DNA from: an uncultured Roseburia sp.
GTDB taxonomy: Bacteria > Bacillota > Clostridia > Lachnospirales > Lachnospiraceae
Reading direction: 5' to 3'
Assembly: GCA_947070915.1 (NCBI GenBank)
Contig: CAMTDY010000080.1
Span: 1 to 12,377, forward strand
DNA: 12,377 bases
The notes under the pieces are model-generated. The model was given only the letters and a program-made list of their open reading frames with translations, was not told the origin of the DNA and searched no databases. Of the stretch, positions 6,879-12,377 are shown in pieces; the stretch's first letter is position 1; each line of letters begins with the position of its first letter. A program made the position numbers and the translations under genes.

Positions 6879-7829
6879 ATGAAGAAGATGACAAAAATAT
6901 TTGCAATGATGATGTGTGTTGTACTGGCCATCGGTTGTCTGACCGGTTGTGGCGGGAAAAGCGAAGAGGAGATTCTGATGTCTGCCGTTACCGGCATCAA
7001 TAACGCCAAGAGCTGCGAGATAGAAGTCGGCATGTCAGGAAAGATGTCCATGAAAATGGGAGAGGAATCCCAGGATCTGGATTTGAAAATGGATCTCAAA
7101 GGAGCGATGTTTCAAGATCCTATTAAAATGAAAATAACTGGATCGGTATCCTCTATGGGACAGTCTGCACTGGTGGAGTCATACATCCAGAAAGAAGATG
7201 AAAAATATGTGCTCTATACAAAAACCGAGGGAACCTGGACGAAGATGGAGCTGGGAGATCTGGATACAGCTCTCGCATCTTCCGGTATGAATTCTTTTTC
7301 CAATCAATTAAGCGCCGACGTCGGCCAATATACGAAAAAGGAAGAAAAGAAAGAGGGAGAAACCACGTATCATGTATATGACTATAAGATAAGCGGCGAG
7401 GAAATGAAGTCCACGTTAGAGGGAAGTTCCTCCAGTGTCAAATCGCTGCTCAGCAGTCTGGGTGAGGTAGAGGCGAAAGAATACGAAGAGCTTATGAACA
7501 GAGTGGTTTCCAGCATTGGAGATGTGAGCCTTACGGTATATGTGGATGTGAAGAAACAGGAGATCAGCCGCGTGGAGTATCCGATGACGGATATGATGAA
7601 TAAGATGTTTGACGAGACCATGAAATATGTGAAAGAAAAGGCATTGGAAGAGGCCAAAGGGGATGAATTAGAGGAAGTGAAGAAGATGATGGATTCCATA
7701 GAGTTGAAGGTTTCTGATATGAATATGACCATGTCTTATAAAAATGTAAACAATGCGGAAGACTTTAAAATTCCGGATGAAGCACTGAAGGCAAAAACAA
7801 TGAGCGATGCTTTAAGCAGCCTTGAATAA
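6879..7829 (+). CDS. Methionine-rich lipoprotein of unknown function within the pyr operon
   Basis: A 316-residue predicted lipoprotein. It has a Lys-rich start (MKKMTK), a hydrophobic stretch to residue 20 and the lipobox L-T-G-C with the lipidated Cys at 24. The mature protein would be tethered to the outer face of the membrane. The rest is polar, charged and rich in Met, Lys, Ser and Glu, with alternating patterns such as M-S-M-K-M and D-M-N-M-T-M-S that suggest beta strands. It resembles the DUF6612/LppX-LprG-like lipoproteins common in clostridia, which may bind a hydrophobic ligand. That assignment is by general appearance only. GGAAGG (6865-6870) lies eight bases before the ATG. The gap to pyrF is 20 bases, and the pyrK Shine-Dalgarno overlaps this gene's stop codon, so it is firmly embedded in the operon although no pyrimidine role is known. 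Confidence 0.85.
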   Translation: MKKMTKIFAMMMCVVLAIGCLTGCGGKSEEEILMSAVTGINNAKSCEIEVGMSGKMSMKMGEESQDLDLKMDLKGAMFQDPIKMKITGSVSSMGQSALVESYIQKEDEKYVLYTKTEGTWTKMELGDLDTALASSGMNSFSNQLSADVGQYTKKEEKKEGETTYHVYDYKISGEEMKSTLEGSSSSVKSLLSSLGEVEAKEYEELMNRVVSSIGDVSLTVYVDVKKQEISRVEYPMTDMMNKMFDETMKYVKEKALEEAKGDELEEVKKMMDSIELKVSDMNMTMSYKNVNNAEDFKIPDEALKAKTMSDALSSLE

Positions 7830-7840
7830 AGGAGCAGGAT

Positions 7841-8617
7841 ATGAGTAAACAGAAAAGTCTATGCCGTGTCCGGGAGTCAGTACAGCTGGCTCCCGCTGTA
7901 TTTAGCCTTTGGCTGGAGGCGCCGGATATTGTGAAACATGCCCTTCCAGGACAATTTGTGTCCCTGTACTGCCAGGAGAAAGACAGGCTTCTGCCAAGAC
8001 CCATAAGCATCTGTGAACTGGATCAGGAAGCAGGGAGCCTGAGACTGGTATACCGTGTCGTGGGAGCTGGGACAGAGGAATTCTCACGGCTGGGGGCCGG
8101 GGATCAGATCGAGGTACTTGGTCCTCTCGGAAATGGATTTATGCAGGAGGGAGAGAGACCGCTGCTGATCGGTGGCGGCATCGGTATTCCTCCCATGCTG
8201 GAGCTGGCAAAACAGTTTGGCGGCAACGCCACGGTGGTACTGGGATACCGGGACAGCGACATGTTTTTAAAGAAAGAATTTGAAGCATATGCACGAGTTG
8301 TCATAGCTACGGATGATGGAAGCGCAGGCACGAAGGGAACTGTGATCGATGCCATAGCTGAGCAGAAGGTTCTGGATGATGGGGTGGATGTGATCTATTC
8401 CTGCGGCCCTACGCCCATGCTGCGGGGAGTAAAAAACTTTGCCCAGGAGCATGATATCAAGGCATATCTGTCCATGGAAGAGCGTATGGCCTGCGGAGTG
8501 GGGGCATGCCTGGCTTGTGTCTGCCAGTCAGCAGAGATCGATGACCATTCCAAGGTGAAAAATAAGAGAGTCTGCAAAGATGGTCCGGTATTTTTGTCTA
8601 CAGAGGTAGAATTTTAA
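7841..8617 (+). CDS. pyrK: Dihydroorotate dehydrogenase B, electron-transfer subunit
   Basis: A 258-residue ferredoxin-reductase-like subunit that passes electrons from the PyrD flavin through [2Fe-2S] and FAD to NAD+. The FAD-binding R-P-I-S motif is at residues 53-56. The NAD-domain glycine loop G-G-G-I-G-I-P-P-M is at 111-119, and Y-S-C-G-P-T-P-M at 186-193. The iron-sulfur cysteines are Cys218, Cys223 and Cys226, then Cys245, fitting the C-x4-C-x2-C-xn-C pattern of PyrK. AAAGGAG (7828-7834) overlaps the stop of the lipoprotein gene and sits six bases before ATG 7841. pyrD follows after 27 bases, as expected for subunits of a PyrK2D2 complex. Confidence 0.95.
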   Translation: MSKQKSLCRVRESVQLAPAVFSLWLEAPDIVKHALPGQFVSLYCQEKDRLLPRPISICELDQEAGSLRLVYRVVGAGTEEFSRLGAGDQIEVLGPLGNGFMQEGERPLLIGGGIGIPPMLELAKQFGGNATVVLGYRDSDMFLKKEFEAYARVVIATDDGSAGTKGTVIDAIAEQKVLDDGVDVIYSCGPTPMLRGVKNFAQEHDIKAYLSMEERMACGVGACLACVCQSAEIDDHSKVKNKRVCKDGPVFLSTEVEF

Positions 8618-8644
8618 ACAATACATAATGTGAGGGAGAAGGAT

Positions 8645-9547
8645 ATGAGTTTAGAAGTTAATTTCGCAGGAATACCCTTTAAAAATCCGGTTACGACGGC
8701 GTCGGGAACTTTTGGTTCTGGCATGGAATACAGTGAATTCGTGGATCTGGCCCGGCTGGGGGCGGTGACGACAAAGGGAGTAGCCAGTGTGCCCTGGGAG
8801 GGAAATCCCACCCCCAGGATCGCGGAAACCCACGCTGGTATGTTAAATGCCATCGGCCTGCAGAACCCAGGGATCGATACCTTCATCCAGAGAGACCTTC
8901 CTTTTCTACAAGAGAAGAATGCCCGGGTGATCGTAAACGTATGCGGGCGCTCCAAAGAAGATTATGTGGAAGTGGCGGAACGTCTGGCAGAGGAGCCGGT
9001 GGATATGCTGGAGATCAATATTTCCTGCCCGAATGTAAAGGCAGGAGGAATCGCCTTTGGCCAGAAGCCGGAGATGGCAGAGGAGATCACCAGGGCGGTA
9101 AAAAAAGTGGCAAAACAGCCGGTCATCATGAAATTAAGCCCCAATGTGACAGACATCACTGAGATGGCGAGAGCGGTGGAGGCTGGCGGCGCCGACGGGG
9201 TTTCCCTGATCAACACACTGACGGGAATGAAGATCGATGTGGAGAGAAAGACCTTTGCCATCGCTAATCAGACCGCAGGAATGTCCGGTCCCTGTGTGAA
9301 GCCGGTGGCGGTGCGTATGGTGTACCAGGTGGCGCACGCGGTGAAGATTCCGGTGCTTGGCATGGGCGGGATCCAGAACACCGAGGATGCCCTGGAGTTT
9401 CTTATGGCGGGAGCTACGATGGTAGCAGTGGGGACGGCAAACTTTTTCAATCCCTATGCCACGACAGAGATCATCGATGGACTGGAACGCTATGTGAAGG
9501 AAGAGGGGCTGTCGGGGATTACGGATATTATCGGGTGTGTGGGCTAG
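8645..9547 (+). CDS. pyrD: Dihydroorotate dehydrogenase B, catalytic subunit (class 1B)
   Basis: Oxidises dihydroorotate to orotate using FMN, with electrons leaving through PyrK to NAD+. The protein has 300 residues in a TIM barrel. The catalytic base is Cys128 in N-I-S-C-P-N-V-K, which marks class 1; class 2 membrane enzymes use Ser. An early F-K-N-P-V-T-T-A-S-G-T-F motif and the FMN phosphate site G-M-G-G-I-Q-N-T-E-D (about residues 239-248) are intact. I choose ATG 8645 because GAGGGAG (8632-8638) precedes it by six bases; a GTG at 8630 lies upstream of that site. The gene is complete and ends in TAG at 9545-9547. Only one base separates the stop from the palindromic stretch, and pyrE, a common next gene in related operons, is not there. 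Confidence 0.96.
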   Translation: MSLEVNFAGIPFKNPVTTASGTFGSGMEYSEFVDLARLGAVTTKGVASVPWEGNPTPRIAETHAGMLNAIGLQNPGIDTFIQRDLPFLQEKNARVIVNVCGRSKEDYVEVAERLAEEPVDMLEINISCPNVKAGGIAFGQKPEMAEEITRAVKKVAKQPVIMKLSPNVTDITEMARAVEAGGADGVSLINTLTGMKIDVERKTFAIANQTAGMSGPCVKPVAVRMVYQVAHAVKIPVLGMGGIQNTEDALEFLMAGATMVAVGTANFFNPYATTEIIDGLERYVKEEGLSGITDIIGCVG

Positions 9548-9548
9548 C

Positions 9549-9640
9549 TTGACGGCGCAAATTTGAACCCTGCCTCCGCCTGTGATTTTCCAATTTACTG
9601 CGTCAACGTCAATCAGCGTACCTCCAGTACGTTTCATTCC
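9549..9640. repeat. Palindrome-rich intergenic element at the operon/accessory junction
   Basis: A stretch of about 90 bases with dense symmetry. An imperfect inverted repeat pairs 9549-9566 with 9589-9606: TTGACG, four unmatched bases, AAATT, one mismatch, GAA. TTGACG and its complement CGTCAA are at the extreme ends. CGTCAA then repeats in tandem (9601-9612), and CGTAC-CTCCA-GTACG forms a further hairpin at 9617-9631. There is no T-run for termination and no gene. It separates the pyr operon from an AT-rich region and a truncated gene, so I read it as a probable dispersed repeat or small non-autonomous element. The left end at the pyrD stop is clear; the right end is set only by where methyltransferase homology begins. 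Confidence 0.5.
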
Positions 9641-9644
9641 GTAA

Positions 9645-10043
9645 TCTCTGAAACCGCAGGGATTACTGGTGTGCGAGTTTGGAGCAAGTGGGAATATTGC
9701 AACGATTGAAAATGCTTTTATAGAGACTTGTAATAGTCTGGGATATGGCTATGAGGCTAAATTTAATTTTCCTACAGTAGAGGACTTTGGTAAATTGTTA
9801 GAGGATAATGGATTCATTATTGACAGGATTTATGATTATGACAGACCAACCACACTAAAGGATGGGGAACAAGGGTTGGTGAATTGGATGAAGCAATTCT
9901 TTGCCTCTGAATTGGAAATGATGCCGAAACATATCCAAGCTATGCTTTTTGAAAGAGTGGAAGAATTGACGAGAGATACTTTATGGAATGGAGCAGAATG
10001 GGTTGCGGATTATCGAAGATTGAGAACAATTGCACACATGTAG
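9645..10043 (+). pseudogene. C-terminal remnant of a class I SAM-dependent methyltransferase
   Basis: The frame encodes about 132 residues that match, by motif, the second half of small-molecule SAM methyltransferases of about 250 residues. S-L-K-P-Q-G-L-L-V-C-E-F-G corresponds to the strand after motif III, and the end D-R-P-T-x-L-x-D-G-E-x-G then W-x-A-D-Y-R-R-L-R is characteristic. The SAM-binding Rossmann half with its G-x-G-x-G loop is missing. Homology can be followed upstream only to 9645; TAA stops the frame at 9642, and the palindromic element lies before it. A GTG at 9669 could open a 124-residue ORF but has no good ribosome site. It is a 5'-truncated gene, almost certainly non-catalytic. 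Confidence 0.75.
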
Positions 10044-10090
10044 GTGTTTTTATTTGATGAAAAAAATGAATGTACAGGAAGAATGACAGA

Positions 10091-10630
10091 ATGAGCAGAA
10101 TTGTTGTTTTAGTCGGCAGTATGCGGAAGAGTGGAAATACAGATTTGCTTGCACGAGCATTCGCAGAGGGAGCAGGTCAAAATAATACAGTGGAGATAGT
10201 TTCTGTTGCTGATTACAAGGTAAATCCCTGCATTGGCTGTAATTCGTGTTTTACAAGGGAAGAGAACCAGTGTTTCCAAAAAGATGATATGGCAGAAATT
10301 TATAAAAAACTGAAACTGGCAGATGTGCTGGTAATTGCATCTCCTGTTTATTTTTATGGAATTAGTGCAGAATTAAAAGCGATTATTGATAGATTACACA
10401 CGCCTATGAGGAATGAATTTCAAATAAAAAAAATGGCATTACTGCTGGTGGGAGCAGCAGCATTACCGGAATTGTTTGACGCAATCAAGTTGCAATATCA
10501 GCTTGTACTTAATTTCTTTTGTTTGGAAGATATTGGGATGATTTTGGTAAGAGGGGTTAAGGATATTGGAGATATCAAGGGAACAAAAGCGTTGGAGGAG
10601 GCATATAATCTAGGGTGCTCTATAAAATAG
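10091..10630 (+). CDS. NAD(P)H-dependent flavin oxidoreductase, iron-sulfur flavoprotein-like
   Basis: A 179-residue flavodoxin-fold protein of the NADPH-dependent FMN reductase family. The N-terminal strand I-V-V-L-V-G-S leads into the FMN phosphate loop G-S-M-R-K-S-G-N-T (residues 9-17), and S-P-V-Y-F-Y-G-I-S (84-92) forms the second flavin loop. A compact cysteine cluster, Cys47, Cys50, Cys53 and Cys61 (C-x2-C-x2-C-x7-C), resembles the 4Fe-4S motif of iron-sulfur flavoproteins. The protein may therefore carry both FMN and a cluster; the physiological substrate is unknown. AGGAAG (10076-10081) nine bases upstream supports ATG 10091 over the in-frame ATG at 10070. It lies after the methyltransferase remnant in AT-rich DNA and seems complete. 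Confidence 0.85.
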   Translation: MSRIVVLVGSMRKSGNTDLLARAFAEGAGQNNTVEIVSVADYKVNPCIGCNSCFTREENQCFQKDDMAEIYKKLKLADVLVIASPVYFYGISAELKAIIDRLHTPMRNEFQIKKMALLLVGAAALPELFDAIKLQYQLVLNFFCLEDIGMILVRGVKDIGDIKGTKALEEAYNLGCSIK

Positions 10631-10649
10631 AGTTTTTGCTAATGATAGA

Positions 10650-10681
10650 ATGAGTAAGGACCAATAAGAAAGTATTGGAGG
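10650..10681 (+). promoter_or_regulatory. Possible leader mini-ORF and hairpin at the CAT-like gene's ribosome site
   Basis: An ATG at 10650 opens a five-codon ORF (MSKDQ, stop 10665-10667). Its 3' end overlaps CCAATA (10661-10666), which can pair with TATTGG (10673-10678) over a 6-nt loop. The right arm runs into the Shine-Dalgarno GGAGG (10677-10681) of the next gene. This arrangement recalls translation attenuation of cat genes, but the stem is short and the mini-ORF has no clear ribosome site. Confidence 0.25.
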
Positions 10682-10690
10682 AATGGATTT

Positions 10691-11320
10691 ATGGCAAGTA
10701 AATACAAAGTTATAGATGAAAAGACATGGGAAAGAGCTATGCACTGTATGATTTTTAGAAACAGTGTTGAGCCTGCATTTTGTGTAACTTTTGATGTAGA
10801 TATCACGAATTTCCTGCAACAAATTAGAAAACAAAATTTTTCCTTTACACTTGCATTTGTCTATGCGTTATGTAAATGTGCAAATGAGATTGAAGCATTT
10901 CGTTATCGTTTTTTAGATGGTAATATTGTTTTATTTGATAAAATTGATACTGCTTTTACATACTTGAACAAAGATGCAGAATTATTTAAGGTGGTTAATG
11001 TTCCAATGAAGGACACGATGAAAGAATATGTGGAATTGGCAGCACAGACAGCAGAAGAACAAAAAGAATATTTTGCTGGACCGCTTGGCAATGATGTGTT
11101 TCAATGTTCTCCTATGCCTTGGGTAACATATACCCATATTTCCCATACGAATTCTGGCAAGAAGGATAATGCAACACCATTGTTTGACTGGGGGAAATAT
11201 TACGAGAAGGATGGACGGGTGATTATGCCGGTGTCGGTTCAGGCACATCATTCCTTTGTAGATGGCATACATATCGGGCAGTTTGTAGATAAATTGCAGG
11301 AATACCTAAATGAATTGTAG
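10691..11320 (+). CDS. Chloramphenicol acetyltransferase-like (type A fold) protein
   Basis: A 209-residue member of the trimeric CAT superfamily, which transfers acetyl from acetyl-CoA to a hydroxyl group; in true CATs this inactivates chloramphenicol. The signature H-H-S-F-V-D-G is at residues 186-192, with His187 as the likely general base and Asp191 as its structural partner. S-P-M-P-W (140-144) corresponds to the conserved S-x2-P-W region of the substrate pocket. The length matches CatA proteins (about 210-220). GGAGG (10677-10681) lies nine bases before the ATG. Many clostridial homologues of this kind have no proven resistance role, so the substrate is open. The final codons overlap the first ATG of the YhcG remnant. 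Confidence 0.85.
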   Translation: MASKYKVIDEKTWERAMHCMIFRNSVEPAFCVTFDVDITNFLQQIRKQNFSFTLAFVYALCKCANEIEAFRYRFLDGNIVLFDKIDTAFTYLNKDAELFKVVNVPMKDTMKEYVELAAQTAEEQKEYFAGPLGNDVFQCSPMPWVTYTHISHTNSGKKDNATPLFDWGKYYEKDGRVIMPVSVQAHHSFVDGIHIGQFVDKLQEYLNEL

Positions 11321-12137
11321 AGGAAAATGTGGGCTTGTAAAGGCTGATGAATTTCTCGCACCAGCGGTACGAAATTTTTATTTAAGTTATTGTGATTCTG
11401 AAAAACTCGCACCATTGGTGCGAGAAATTAGCTGGAGCAATAATGTTGTCATCATGGAAAAGTGCAAGGATGATTTGCAAAGAGAGTTTTATATCCAGAT
11501 GACAAAGCGTTATGGATGGACAAAACGTATTTTGACAAATTTTATTGAGGCACAGACCTATGAAAAATATCTGTCCAATCAGACAAATTTTGATATGACG
11601 TTACCAGAGGAACGTAAAGTTCAAGCAAAACTGGCAGTCAAAGATGAATATACATTTGACTTTGCAGAACTTTCGCCAGAGTATTCCCAGCATGAGTTGG
11701 AAATGCAGTTAGTAAATAATGTCAGAGCTTTTCTGATAGAAATGGGAGGAGATTTTACATTCATTGGGAACCAATATCACTTGGTAGTTGGAAGCAGGGA
11801 TATCTATATCGACCTTTTACTTTTTCATAGAAGATTGAGAAGTTTGGTAGCAATAGAGTTGAAAATAGGGGAGTTTGAGGCAGAGTATGCAGGTAAAATG
11901 CAGTTGTATTTGACTGCATTGGACGAATAGGTAAAATTATCAAATGAAAATCCTTCGATTGGTATTATTATCTGTAAGAGTAAGGATAAGACTTTTGTAG
12001 AATATGCGTTGAAACAATCTAATGTGCCGATTGGAGTGGCGACTTATCAGTTGAGTAAGTCGTTGCCGGAAGGGATGCGGGAGATGTTGCCGGAACCGGA
12101 GGAGATTGCGAGGAGGTTGAGGATATTTGAAAAATAA
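11310..12137 (+). pseudogene. Broken YhcG/DUF1016 PD-(D/E)XK nuclease-family gene
   Basis: The frame from 11310 encodes 206 residues of the DUF1016/YhcG family. E-K-L-A-P-L-V-R-E-I-S-W (near 11401) is the end of the N-terminal domain. F-I-G-N-Q-Y-H-L, then Y-I-D-L-L-L-F-H-R-R and A-I-E-L-K-I-G-E-F belong to the nuclease-like C-terminal domain. A TAG at 11928-11930 interrupts it, yet the same frame continues with E-N-P-S-I-G-I-I-I-C-K-S-K to a TAA at 12135-12137, exactly the family's normal C-terminus. Roughly 70-100 N-terminal residues are also missing, and the ATG at 11310 lies inside the CAT-like gene. It is a twice-damaged relic, or possibly a product shortened at the TAG that keeps its catalytic core. 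YhcG proteins are linked to DNA processing and restriction-like loci; none is visible here. Confidence 0.8.
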
Positions 12138-12377
12138 AGATTTAAAAAGAGATGATGGATTAACATATGGTTTATCAAAAAATATGGTAATCATTTTGTT
12201 TGTTTATTATTTTTTACTTTTTGCTATTGGAGGTTTCATATCAATAGAAATAGCAATTACCTTAACCGCAACAGTGACTAAGTCTAAGATTGTAATGGAT
12301 GCATTTTGTGTATCAATTGCGGTTAGTGGCATGCTGTGTAGTATTCAATATATAAAAAGACTTTACAAAGCATGTAT
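12127..12377 (+). CDS. Small membrane protein, 3' end outside window
   Basis: A frame without stops runs from TTG 12127 to the window edge (83 complete codons). The TTG follows a perfect AGGAGG (12111-12116) after ten bases, and the protein would begin MKNKDLKRDDG, a normal-looking start. The next in-frame ATG (12184) lacks such a site and starts within the membrane segment. Two hydrophobic segments are visible: about residues 20-42 (V-I-I-L-F-V-Y-Y-F-L-L-F-A-I-G-G-F) and about 60-77 (F-C-V-S-I-A-V-S-G-M-L-C). A short loop with T-K-S-K separates them and Y-I-K-R-L follows. I do not recognise the family. The start lies inside the tail of the YhcG remnant, overlapping its final 11 bases in another frame. 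Confidence 0.6.
   Translation, partial: MKNKDLKRDDGLTYGLSKNMVIILFVYYFLLFAIGGFISIEIAITLTATVTKSKIVMDAFCVSIAVSGMLCSIQYIKRLYKAC

Noticed and set aside
9134..9637. Minus-strand 167-codon ORF starting in the palindromic element and running into pyrD
   Set aside because: Most of it is the antisense of pyrD. The first 30 residues look protein-like but come from the palindromic element; I treat them as repeat sequence.
9641..9666. Hairpin GTAATCTCTG/CAGGGATTAC as the operon terminator
   Set aside because: No T-run follows, and the bases from 9645 also read as codons of the methyltransferase family, so the symmetry may be chance.
9549..12377. A complete new defence or toxin-antitoxin system in the accessory region
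   Set aside because: The YhcG gene is truncated at both the N-terminus and by a stop, the methyltransferase is a fragment without its SAM-binding half and of a small-molecule type, and no partner restriction, helicase or antitoxin gene is present.

Overview
The window looks like a chromosomal segment from a gut-type clostridium of the Lachnospiraceae (Bacillota). This is inferred from the gene content: a cysteine-rich repeat protein with BspA-like leucine-rich repeats, the two-subunit PyrK/PyrD(1B) dihydroorotate dehydrogenase, a type-2 PyrF, strong AGGAGG-type ribosome sites, and moderate GC with AT-rich accessory DNA. I cannot name the species.

Positions 1-2453 hold the 3' part of a large gene for a probable secreted or surface protein. 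It has about twelve degenerate His/Cys repeats followed by a BspA-like LRR domain. It converges on a small cold-shock gene (2665-2862, minus strand), and a perfect 20-bp inverted repeat between them should stop transcription from both sides. Divergent promoters near 2903-2983 serve the cold-shock gene and the next unit.

Positions 3040-9547 read as one tightly spaced plus-strand operon: asd, a degenerate Nudix-domain gene, pyrC, pyrF, a lipoprotein gene, pyrK and pyrD. The pyr enzymes cover dihydroorotate formation (PyrC), its NAD-linked oxidation (PyrK/PyrD) and the last step to UMP (PyrF). asd draws on the same precursor, aspartate, for lysine, threonine and methionine. The two unexpected passengers are the Nudix protein, whose catalytic box has lost two glutamates and whose 3' end overlaps pyrC, and the Met-rich lipoprotein between pyrF and pyrK. 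pyrE, which often follows pyrD, is not in the window.

Immediately after the pyrD stop the character changes. A palindrome-rich stretch of about 90 bp (9549-9640) leads directly into the 3' remnant of a methyltransferase gene. AT-rich accessory genes follow: an iron-sulfur flavoprotein-like oxidoreductase, a chloramphenicol-acetyltransferase-like protein with a possible leader ORF and hairpin at its ribosome site, and a broken YhcG/DUF1016 nuclease-family gene (5' truncated, with an in-frame TAG). The last feature is a membrane-protein gene cut by the window edge. It starts at a TTG inside the tail of the YhcG remnant. This right-hand part looks like an accumulation site for acquired and decaying genes.

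I see no complete new defence or mobile system. The best leads are the two uncharacterised passengers in the pyrimidine operon, the palindromic element at the junction, and the His/Cys repeat protein.
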